This document shows positions 25,028 to 32,552 of a stretch of DNA of 64,000 nucleotides, piece after piece. A program made the translations under genes and the position numbers. Location of the stretch: positions 1-64,000 of the forward strand of contig CACOMS010000001.1 in NCBI GenBank assembly GCA_902628375.1, given 5' to 3'. Under the pieces are notes generated by a model, which was given only the letters and a program-made list of their open reading frames with translations, ran no database searches and was not told where the DNA came from. The stretch's first letter is position 1. Every line of letters begins with the position of its first letter. The DNA comes from an uncultured SAR86 cluster bacterium. GTDB taxonomy: Bacteria; Pseudomonadota; Gammaproteobacteria; Magnimaribacterales; Magnimaribacteraceae.

Positions 25028-25056
25028 ATATTACTCATTTCCTAAAAAAAATGCAA
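25028..25056 (-). promoter_or_regulatory. Candidate promoter for the minus-strand RNA
   Basis: On the minus strand TTGCAT (25056-25051) is followed after exactly 17 bases by TAATAT (25033-25028), predicting a start near 25021. The hexamers match the consensus only in part, so this rests mainly on the spacing and on the structured transcript that follows. Confidence 0.35.
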
Positions 25057-25077
25057 CCCCTTTTGTAAAAAAAATAC

Positions 25078-25121
25078 AAAAAAAAGTAACTTTTTTTTAC
25101 TAAGAAAAAAGGTCCTTTTTT
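25078..25121 (-). terminator. Tandem, almost GC-free terminator hairpins after ETF-QO
   Basis: Reading from the ETF-QO stop on the minus strand, two inverted repeats follow: AAAAAAGG/CCTTTTTT (25121-25105, one base between the arms) overlapping the stop codon, then AAAAAAAAGT/ACTTTTTTTT (25098-25078, one base between the arms), then a further T-rich tract to 25067. With a minimal 3-base loop the stems are about 7 and 9 bp. They look like terminators, but the stems are nearly all A-T. Confidence 0.5.
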
Positions 25122-26767
25122 TACATATTAGGATAGTTAGGACCGCCCATTCCCTCAGGTGTTACCCAGGTGATATTTTGAGCAGGATCTTTTATATCAC
25201 AAGTTTTACAATGGACACAGTTCTGTGAATTTATCTGGAACTTTTTTTCTCCATCTTCTTCTATAACCTCATATACTCCAGCAGGACAATATCTCTGTGC
25301 GGGCTCATCATAGAGAGGTAAATTAGATTCAATTGGAATACTGTTATCTTTAAGTACTAAGTGACAGGGTTGGTCTTCGGCATGATTAGTATTCGACAAG
25401 AATACAGAAGATAGCTTATCAAAAGAAGTTACACCATCAGGCTTTGGGTATTCTATTTTTGGCATCTGGTCAGCTGGTTTCAATGTTTCATGGTCTGGCT
25501 CTAATGCATTTAAAGTAAAAGGAAGTTTACCTCTAAAAATAAACTGATCCATGCCTGCTAATAGCACCCCTAAATACTGACCATATTTATGCAAGAAAGG
25601 ATTCCAGTTTCTTGCCTTATAAAGCTCTCTATTTAACCAAGAATTTATAAAATTTTCTTCGTATGAATTAAGATCTTCTTCTAAATTATCAGTTAAAAAA
25701 GCATTAGCTATAGTTTCACCAGCTATTATTCCTGATTTCATAGCAGTATGTGTTCCCTTAATTCTAGGAAAATTCATTGTTCCAGCATTATCTCCAATCA
25801 AAAGGCCACCTGGAAAACTCATTTTAGGTCTTGATTGGTAGCCTCCTTTAATTAAAGCTCTTGCTCCATAAGAAACTCTTGAACCGCCTTTTAAATATTT
25901 ATTTATAGAAGACTGATATTTCCATTGTTGGAATTCATCAAATGGACTTAAATGAGGATTTTTATAATCTAATGGGACTACATAACCTATATATGCTTGG
26001 TTATTCTCTCCATGGTAAAAGTAAGATCCAGAAACTGTTCCTTTAGAAGGCCAGCCAAGAGTATGAATTACTAGACCTTCTTCATGTAGTTCAGGATCAA
26101 GATCCCATACTTCTTTGAAACCTATTCCATAATGCTGGGGATTCTTATTTTCATCTAAATTAAATTTAGATATGACCTGTTTACCTAGATGTCCTCGGCA
26201 TCCTTCAGAGAGAATTGTGTATTTAGCTCTTAGTTCTACGCCTGGTTCAAAGCTATCTTTTTTTGATCCTTCAAAAGAAATACCCATATCCCCCGTAGTT
26301 ACCCCTACAATTTTTTCATTTTCTACTATCAACGAAGATGCAGGGAATCCAGGAAAAATATCTATCTCCATACCCTCTGCGTACTCAGCCATCCATCTGC
26401 AAAGATTGCCTAGACTAATAATATAATTTCCATGGTTCTTGAAAGTAGGTGTTAAAAAGGTAGGAGTAGGAATGGTAGTATTTTCATTAAGGAGGTACCT
26501 AACCGAATCCTTTTTTACTTCTGTATTTAATGGTGCTCCTAAATCTTTCCAATCAGGAATTAGTTCATTTAATGCTATAGGGTCAAAAACATTTCCAGAT
26601 AAGATATGAGCCCCAACTTCCGAGCCTTTTTCAACTATACACACCGAGATTTCTTTATCATTCTCCTTGGCCAGTTGCTTTATTTTTATAGCAGCCGAAA
26701 GTCCAGAAGGTCCAGCACCAACTACCACTACATCGTAATCCATAGATTCTCTTTGTATTTCTTCCAT
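25121..26767 (-). CDS. Electron transfer flavoprotein:ubiquinone oxidoreductase
   Basis: 548 aa monotopic inner-membrane enzyme carrying FAD and one [4Fe-4S] cluster that moves electrons from reduced ETF into the quinone pool. Seen: FAD-binding VVVVGAGPSGLSAA near residues 13-26, VEKGSEVGAHILSG, the GTHTAMKSG segment, and the C-terminal cluster ligands: Cys in RYCPAGVYEV and CVHCKTC, then the GGPNYPNM ending. Length matches the bacterial family. It is divergent from etfBA across an 80-base promoter region, so its electron donor is encoded next door. The acyl-CoA dehydrogenases at 35.6-37.9 kb would feed this chain. Confidence 0.95.
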   Translation of the reverse strand: MEEIQRESMDYDVVVVGAGPSGLSAAIKIKQLAKENDKEISVCIVEKGSEVGAHILSGNVFDPIALNELIPDWKDLGAPLNTEVKKDSVRYLLNENTTIPTPTFLTPTFKNHGNYIISLGNLCRWMAEYAEGMEIDIFPGFPASSLIVENEKIVGVTTGDMGISFEGSKKDSFEPGVELRAKYTILSEGCRGHLGKQVISKFNLDENKNPQHYGIGFKEVWDLDPELHEEGLVIHTLGWPSKGTVSGSYFYHGENNQAYIGYVVPLDYKNPHLSPFDEFQQWKYQSSINKYLKGGSRVSYGARALIKGGYQSRPKMSFPGGLLIGDNAGTMNFPRIKGTHTAMKSGIIAGETIANAFLTDNLEEDLNSYEENFINSWLNRELYKARNWNPFLHKYGQYLGVLLAGMDQFIFRGKLPFTLNALEPDHETLKPADQMPKIEYPKPDGVTSFDKLSSVFLSNTNHAEDQPCHLVLKDNSIPIESNLPLYDEPAQRYCPAGVYEVIEEDGEKKFQINSQNCVHCKTCDIKDPAQNITWVTPEGMGGPNYPNM

Positions 26768-26782
26768 AATTTTATTTTTAGT

Positions 26783-26811
26783 TTGTAAGCTTCTTTAGAC
26801 GGTTATAGAAT
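26783..26811 (+). promoter_or_regulatory. Promoter of etfBA with NCGCG discriminator
   Basis: TTGTAA (26783-26788), 17 bases, then TAGAAT (26806-26811) followed directly by ACGCGCC. The -10 plus CGCG arrangement matches those before nqrA and icd. A G+C-rich discriminator is a known feature of promoters sensitive to growth rate and ppGpp. The start would be near 26818, with a 5' leader of about 30 bases and an AAAGGAA ribosome binding site. Confidence 0.6.
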
Positions 26812-26847
26812 ACGCGCCTAATAAACGTATTATAAAGGAATTTAAAT

Positions 26848-27600
26848 ATGAAAGTCCTAGTTCCCGTAAAACGAGTAGTTGACTACAACGTCAAAGTAAA
26901 AGCAAAGTCCGATGAAACCGGAGTAGATTTAGCTAATGCAAAGATGTCTTTGAACCCATTTTGTGAGATAGCTATAGAAGAAGCAGTTAGGTTGAAAGAA
27001 GCAGGCAAGGCAGAAGAGGTTATAGCTGTATCAGTGGGTACTAGTGCCTCTCAAGAACAGCTAAGAACTTCTTTAGCTTTAGGAGCTGATAGAGCTATTC
27101 TTGTTGAAACTGAAATAGAAGTAGAACCACTAGGTGTCGCTAAAATTCTTAAAGAAGTGGTTAACAAAGAAAACCCTGATTTAATAATTCTAGGAAAACA
27201 AGCTATTGATGATGATTCAAACCAAACTGGACAAATGTTAGCGTCTCTTTTAGGAATAGCTCAAGGTACTTTTGCATCTGAAGTTAATATTTCAGAAGGA
27301 TCAGTTGAAGTTACTAGAGAAATTGATGGAGGTCTTCAAACTGTTAAATTAAATCTTCCAGCCATAGTCACAACAGATCTTAGATTGAATGAACCAAGAT
27401 ATGCTTCATTGCCAAATATTATGAAAGCAAAAAAGAAACCATTGGAAACTATAACTACCGATGATTTAGGAGTAGATGCATCGCCTAGATTAACAACAGT
27501 AAAAGTTGCTAATCCACCTGAGAGAGAGGCCGGAGTGAAGGTAGAATCAGTAGATGAATTGGTTGATAAATTAAAAAACGAGGCGAAGGTGATTTCATGA
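26848..27600 (+). CDS. etfB: Electron transfer flavoprotein beta subunit
   Basis: 250 aa small ETF subunit that binds AMP and docks to acyl-CoA dehydrogenases. Recognised from [20 protein letters not shown], the [16 protein letters not shown] block, the [11 protein letters not shown] strand, [18 protein letters not shown], and the C-terminal recognition-loop [22 protein letters not shown] good AAAGGAA site lies before the ATG. Its stop overlaps the etfA ATG (ATGA), ensuring equal amounts of both subunits. Confidence 0.97.
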   Translation: MKVLVPVKRVVDYNVKVKAKSDETGVDLANAKMSLNPFCEIAIEEAVRLKEAGKAEEVIAVSVGTSASQEQLRTSLALGADRAILVETEIEVEPLGVAKILKEVVNKENPDLIILGKQAIDDDSNQTGQMLASLLGIAQGTFASEVNISEGSVEVTREIDGGLQTVKLNLPAIVTTDLRLNEPRYASLPNIMKAKKKPLETITTDDLGVDASPRLTTVKVANPPEREAGVKVESVDELVDKLKNEAKVIS

Positions 27601-28526
27601 GTATTTTAGTAATAGCAGAACACGATAACCAAGAACTTAAATCATCTACTTTAAATGTTGTAACAGCTGCACAAGCTTTAGGTTCTGAAATTGATATTTT
27701 GGTAGCTGGATCCGATTGCTCATCTGTAGCAGAATCAGCAACAAAAATTCCTTCAATTAATAAAGTATTAATGGCTGATAGTGAAGCGTACAAAAACTGT
27801 CTAGCTGAAAATGTAGGTTCGTTGATTGGGAAAATAGGAACTAACTATACTCATATTTTAGCTGCTGCAACTAGTAATGGAAAAAATTGCCTACCAAGGG
27901 CTGCAGCTTTGTTAGATGTTGCCCAAATTTCAGATATTAGTGCTGTAGTTAGTGAAGATACTTTTGAAAGACCAATATACGCTGGTAATTGCATAGCTAC
28001 CGTACAAAGTTCGGACTCAATAAAAGTGATTACAGTTAGAACCACAAGTTTTGATTCTTCAGAAAGCGAAGGAGGGACTGCTTCTGTGGAAACAATCTCT
28101 GAAAACACTGATCTTGGTGTTTCTTCTTTTGTTAAAGAGGAAGTGGCTGAATCAGATAGACCGGAATTAACTTCAGCTGATATTGTTATTTCTGGAGGAA
28201 GGGGGATGCAAAACGGAGACAATTTTTCTCTTCTCGAGGGTATTGCAGATAAATTAGGAGCAGCAATAGGTGCTTCTAGGGCAGCTGTTGATTCAGGCTT
28301 TGTTCCAAATGATATGCAAGTGGGCCAAACAGGTAAGATTGTAGCGCCTAATCTATATATAGCTGTAGGAATTTCAGGTGCTATACAGCATTTAGCTGGA
28401 ATGAAAGACAGTAAAGTTATAGTAGCAATTAATAAAGATGAAGAGGCACCTATTTTTCAGATAGCAGACTATGGCTTGGTTGCAGACTTATTTGAGGCTT
28501 TGCCTGAGCTAGAAAGTAAGCTTTAA
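27597..28526 (+). CDS. etfA: Electron transfer flavoprotein alpha subunit
   Basis: 309 aa large ETF subunit holding the FAD. The C-terminal FAD domain shows [39 protein letters not shown], and [31 protein letters not shown], all standard. It is coupled to etfB by ATGA. The 3' end overlaps trmA on the other strand by 4 bases, tail to tail. The product carries electrons from several acyl-CoA and related dehydrogenases to the ETF-QO encoded just upstream on the other strand. Confidence 0.97.
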   Translation: MSILVIAEHDNQELKSSTLNVVTAAQALGSEIDILVAGSDCSSVAESATKIPSINKVLMADSEAYKNCLAENVGSLIGKIGTNYTHILAAATSNGKNCLPRAAALLDVAQISDISAVVSEDTFERPIYAGNCIATVQSSDSIKVITVRTTSFDSSESEGGTASVETISENTDLGVSSFVKEEVAESDRPELTSADIVISGGRGMQNGDNFSLLEGIADKLGAAIGASRAAVDSGFVPNDMQVGQTGKIVAPNLYIAVGISGAIQHLAGMKDSKVIVAINKDEEAPIFQIADYGLVADLFEALPELESKL

Positions 28527-29575
28527 ATTCTTTCAAGAAGGATCGCTGATTCCATATGGTCAGTGTATGGGAATTGATCAAAGAATGAAGCCTTTTTTAT
28601 TCTATGAGTTTTAATGCTCTGTAAATCTTTCTGTAAACTTTCAAAACCGCAAGAAATATAGAAAATAGTATCGAATTTCTTAATATTAGTTTTGGTATAT
28701 TCATCTAATCCAGTTCTAGGTGGATCTAGAAAGACTGAATTAAGCTTTAGGTCTTTAATATTTACATTAGACAGTCTTCTAAAAATTCTTTTTTCATTCA
28801 ACGCCTCTAGTGTCTCTTTTCCTGATAAACGAGCATGAGATATATTAGCCGAAGCTGCGACCTTTATATTATCTTCTAACCCTCTAATACTAGGTCTACT
28901 ATTTTCAGTCGCTAGAACTTGCTTATAAAGTCTTGAAAGAAGTAAAGTAAAAGTTCCAATGCCGCAATGTAATTCAAGAATATCATCTTTATGCGATTTT
29001 GCATCGCGTGTCCATTGAAGCATCTTCTCGCATATATATGGGTTTGGTTGAGAAAAGCAATTTTCATATAAATTAATTTTTAGATTTTCATCTCCTAAAT
29101 CATAATTTTCTTGTATGAAATCTTTACCAATTGTTATTTTCTTTTTTCTGCTTCTGCCAATTAAATTAGTTTTTAGACTATTGGCTATATCAGTAGCACT
29201 CTTTTCCCATTCTTGATCTATCTCTTTGTGGTAATTCAAACAAATTACTGATTCTCCTCCTTTAGATACTTGAAAACTACATGAAAATAACTTATCTAAT
29301 AAATTAGTCTTATTGCTGAGTGTATTTTTTAATTCATCCATCAATCCATTAATTTTTGGATGACATATCTCAAGATAATCTAAAGTCTCCTTCTTTTTGT
29401 CTTTTATCATGAAATAATTTAATGAATTTTGTTTTATAAAAACTCCGAACTCAGCTCTGCTCCTAAATCCAACTTCAGGAGATTCACAGGAGGTGACTTC
29501 TTCTGCTAAAGGCTGAAAGAAGTTAAAAAACCTTCTTTCTTTCTCTTTAAACTGCTTTAAATAAACATCTTTCAT
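28523..29575 (-). CDS. trmA: tRNA (uracil-5-)-methyltransferase TrmA
   Basis: 350 aa SAM-dependent enzyme forming m5U54 in the T-loop of tRNAs. Seen: [10 protein letters not shown] near the N-terminus, ENCFSQPN and [15 protein letters not shown] (SAM site), [10 protein letters not shown] (motif IV), YISCGFESL carrying the catalytic Cys, and [11 protein letters not shown] with the C-terminal Glu base. The size and absence of an N-terminal TRAM domain separate TrmA from RlmC and RlmD. A few family residues differ (CGFES where enterobacteria have CNPET), which I regard as lineage variation. It is convergent with etfA. Confidence 0.93.
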   Translation of the reverse strand: MKDVYLKQFKEKERRFFNFFQPLAEEVTSCESPEVGFRSRAEFGVFIKQNSLNYFMIKDKKKETLDYLEICHPKINGLMDELKNTLSNKTNLLDKLFSCSFQVSKGGESVICLNYHKEIDQEWEKSATDIANSLKTNLIGRSRKKKITIGKDFIQENYDLGDENLKINLYENCFSQPNPYICEKMLQWTRDAKSHKDDILELHCGIGTFTLLLSRLYKQVLATENSRPSIRGLEDNIKVAASANISHARLSGKETLEALNEKRIFRRLSNVNIKDLKLNSVFLDPPRTGLDEYTKTNIKKFDTIFYISCGFESLQKDLQSIKTHRIKKASFFDQFPYTDHMESAILLERI

Positions 29576-29619
29576 AAAAGGTTTTTTTCAATAGAGAAGA
29601 GATTTGTTAAAATTAAACT

Positions 29620-30207
29620 ATGTCTGAACTCAATATTACATCTTCAGCAGAAAAATATCTTAATGAACTTCTTGAAAACCAAGACGAAGATACAATAGGT
29701 ATTAAAATTTTTATAACTGAACCTGGAACACCAAGAGCTGAAACCTGTTTAGCTTATTGCAAAGAAGAAGATGAATTAGATGACTTTAAGTTAAAAGAAA
29801 ATTTTTCTTTCAAAGTGTTTATAGAAGAAAAATCAGAAATTTTCCTTGAAGATGCGATAGTTGACTATTCTCCAGATAAGTTTGGAGGGACTCTTACAAT
29901 AAAAGCCCCAAACTCAAAAGTACCCGCTATTGGAGAAGACGCTTCTTTAGAAGAAAGAATTAATTTTATTTTGTATTCAGAAATAAATCCTGGACTTGCT
30001 GCGCATGGCGGCGAGGTATCGTTGGTTGAAGTGCTCGATGGAGAACAAGCTGTACTCCAATTTGGTGGTGGCTGCCAAGGTTGTGGAATGATTGATCTAA
30101 CCTTAAAGGATGGAGTTGAAAAGACCTTGGTTGAAATGGTCCCTGAGATAACATCAGTCATGGATGCCACAGATCATAGTTACAGAGAAAATGCATATTA
30201 TAAATAG
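29620..30207 (+). CDS. nfuA: Fe/S biogenesis protein NfuA
   Basis: 195 aa two-domain iron-sulfur carrier: an N-terminal A-type-like domain (about 1-95, here without the three A-type cysteines in their usual pattern) and a C-terminal Nfu domain with the cluster-binding CQGC motif at Cys152 and Cys155 in GGGCQGCGM. It delivers [4Fe-4S] clusters to client enzymes, for which ETF-QO and other Fe-S proteins in this window are candidates. E. coli NfuA has the same length and layout. It stands alone in its own short transcription unit, 13 bases before sbcB on the same strand. Confidence 0.95.
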   Translation: MSELNITSSAEKYLNELLENQDEDTIGIKIFITEPGTPRAETCLAYCKEEDELDDFKLKENFSFKVFIEEKSEIFLEDAIVDYSPDKFGGTLTIKAPNSKVPAIGEDASLEERINFILYSEINPGLAAHGGEVSLVEVLDGEQAVLQFGGGCQGCGMIDLTLKDGVEKTLVEMVPEITSVMDATDHSYRENAYYK

Positions 30208-30220
30208 GAATTAATTTTAT

Positions 30221-31618
30221 ATGTCCCAATTAAATGCGGATAAATGTTTCATTTTTACAGATACAGAAACTTCAGGTTTAGATATAAATTTTTCACAAAT
30301 TATCCAAGTTGGTTCTGTTGTAACTGATGAGTCTTTGGTAGTAGAAAATGAACACAATTTGTCTTGTAATTTATTACCCTGGATTATTCCAAGTCCTGAA
30401 GCTTTATTAGTTCACAAGAAAGTTGATTGTTTAGGAAATGATGAAAATACTCATTATGAAATGATGACGAACTTACGCAATGATTGGATTGAATGGTCAA
30501 AGAATAAGAATCCAATATACGTCACTTATAATGGGCATAGGTTTGATGAAGAGTTATTTAGAAGGCAATTCTATTGGTGTTTACTTCCTCAATATATTAC
30601 CAATACTTCTGGAGCAACAAGATTAGATTTAATGTTTACTTTCCAGATAGTGGCTAATTTCTTTGCAGATAAAATGCCAATTCCAATAGATGAAGAGGGC
30701 AAAGTAAGCATGAAACTAACCGATTGGGCTGAGGCCAATGAAGTTTCTGCGGTTAATGCACATGATGCTGTAGCAGATTGTTATCTTATGATCCACCTGG
30801 CTAGAATTATCCAAGATAAAGCTAAGCCCGCCTTACACAGCTCAATTATTGGCTCTTCTAAAGGAGGAAACTTAAATATCCTTCAATCAGAACCTTTCGC
30901 AATGCTCTCAGAAGTTGTTAGGAGAAAGAAATTTACTTATCCAGTTACATTTTGTGGACAAAACTCAAAAATGCCTAATGAAGTGGCAGTTGTAGATTTA
31001 TATTACGATCCAGATCAATTAGATGAAATGACTGATTCAGAATTACTAGAGCAAATGGGTTCTAGTGGTTCAGCAATTATTAAGTTAAGAATAAATAAAA
31101 GTCTACCGATCATAAATTCAATGAATGTTCCCAGTCTTCAAGATTACTTAGACATTCCTTTTTCACAATTAGAAGAAAGGGCACATAAAATTAAGAACAA
31201 CACTAGACTTCAATTGAGAATAAGTGAACTTCTTTCAAATAACCAGACTACATACCCACCCCCTAAGTATGTTGAACAATCAGTTTATTCTGGTTTTGCA
31301 TCATCAGAAGATGAACTATGGATGGAAAGGTTTCACGAATCACCTTGGAATGAGAGGTCTAAACTTATAGATGGTTTTGAAGATAGTAGATATAGAGAAT
31401 TAGCCGAAAGACTTATTTGGACAAATTCTATGGAAACAGCAGATGATAAAACTAAAACCAAATATAAAAACTTTGTTAAGCAAAGAACTCATGAAAGCGG
31501 ACCTTGGTTGAGCTTAGATAAAGCATTAGAAAAAACCCAAAATCTACTTATTGATGCTGAGGGCGAAAGAAAAGAGATACTGCAAGCATTAGAAAATCGA
31601 CTCAACTCCTTAAAGTAA
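30221..31618 (+). CDS. sbcB: Exodeoxyribonuclease I
   Basis: 465 aa 3'-5' single-strand DNA exonuclease of the DEDDh group. Seen: TDTETSGL with Asp14 and Glu16 of motif Exo I, the YNGHRFDEELFRRQFY motif II region, and AHDAVADCY for motif III with the catalytic His and Asp. The middle and C-terminal SH3-like and helical domains (about 200-460) follow the ExoI plan and the length is close to E. coli ExoI (475). It works in recombination and mismatch repair with SSB. It is convergent with csiV, one base apart. Confidence 0.93.
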   Translation: MSQLNADKCFIFTDTETSGLDINFSQIIQVGSVVTDESLVVENEHNLSCNLLPWIIPSPEALLVHKKVDCLGNDENTHYEMMTNLRNDWIEWSKNKNPIYVTYNGHRFDEELFRRQFYWCLLPQYITNTSGATRLDLMFTFQIVANFFADKMPIPIDEEGKVSMKLTDWAEANEVSAVNAHDAVADCYLMIHLARIIQDKAKPALHSSIIGSSKGGNLNILQSEPFAMLSEVVRRKKFTYPVTFCGQNSKMPNEVAVVDLYYDPDQLDEMTDSELLEQMGSSGSAIIKLRINKSLPIINSMNVPSLQDYLDIPFSQLEERAHKIKNNTRLQLRISELLSNNQTTYPPPKYVEQSVYSGFASSEDELWMERFHESPWNERSKLIDGFEDSRYRELAERLIWTNSMETADDKTKTKYKNFVKQRTHESGPWLSLDKALEKTQNLLIDAEGERKEILQALENRLNSLK

Positions 31619-31619
31619 T

Positions 31620-32552
31620 TTAGGAATCAGATTTCCATTCTTCAATTCGTATTAAAACTCCAAAGTGTGGATGATCGAAATAATGTAAATCATTATTTCT
31701 CATCTTTCTCTCTTCTAGAATTTGGTATTTATCCGCTAATCCTCTTACTGTTAGAGAACCTTTTTCATCTTTTAAATCTTGTTCTGCAGGATTTCTAAAA
31801 ATAATTCTAGAGCTAAAATCATAAAATTCTGATCCGAGAGATCTTAAAAAACTATAAGTTTTAGGTATAAATTTAGTATTAACTAAACTTTCTATATCAT
31901 TGTATTTATTGATATTTAAATATATTTCTTCATTAGATGAATTGTTTTCTGAAAATCTAATATCTAGTTCTGAATGTATATATCTTTCTTGATATAAATC
32001 AAGCTGTCCATAGATAGTTTCGTTTTCTATTGAAGCATTTATATAGATAGGAACAGATAATTTTTTTGTTAATAGTGGTTGATACCAACTTGCCTCATAA
32101 AATATTGTATAGTCTTTAGATTTTTTAAGTCTTTTAACTGTATTAAAAATCTCTCTTTTAGAATCTCTAAGTTCTTCGAAATAATTAAAAGGTAAGAATT
32201 GATTTTTACTGAACTCACCATCATCTTTCTTAGTAACTATTGGCCTGAGGTTATTTATTTGAGGTTCTTTTATTAAAAGTTTTGTATTTACAGATTGAGT
32301 TGTTACTAACAGCTTTGGAATTTTGGATATCTCAATTAAATTTGAAGCAAAATCAACTCTATCAGGAGTATCAAAAATTTCTTTTAGACTTGTTTCGCTA
32401 ATACTATTATTTTTAAAAATAATTAGATCAATCCTGTATTCTTTCGTAGCTAAGTCATTTGCTTCAACAGATTCAGATAGGTTAACTATTTTGCCAGCTG
32501 ATAATGGGAGGCTAGAAATAATAACAACTATTGAAATGAACAAAAATCTCAT
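31620..32552 (-). CDS. csiV: CsiV-like exported protein
   Basis: 310 aa protein with a signal peptide (MRFLFISIVVIISSLPLSAG) and the two CsiV-family end motifs, YRIDLIIFKNN near residue 38 and HYFDHPHFGVLIRIEEW near the C-terminus. CsiV was described as a periplasmic cell-wall-interacting factor in Vibrio. The family typically lies beside mfd, as here, where its ATG overlaps the mfd stop by 4 bases. The middle region is poorly conserved and the function in this organism is unknown. Confidence 0.82.
   Translation of the reverse strand: MRFLFISIVVIISSLPLSAGKIVNLSESVEANDLATKEYRIDLIIFKNNSISETSLKEIFDTPDRVDFASNLIEISKIPKLLVTTQSVNTKLLIKEPQINNLRPIVTKKDDGEFSKNQFLPFNYFEELRDSKREIFNTVKRLKKSKDYTIFYEASWYQPLLTKKLSVPIYINASIENETIYGQLDLYQERYIHSELDIRFSENNSSNEEIYLNINKYNDIESLVNTKFIPKTYSFLRSLGSEFYDFSSRIIFRNPAEQDLKDEKGSLTVRGLADKYQILEERKMRNNDLHYFDHPHFGVLIRIEEWKSDS

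Noticed and set aside
27509..27793. Minus-strand frame across the etfB/etfA junction
   Set aside because: Shadow of two well-supported ETF genes; no family resemblance.
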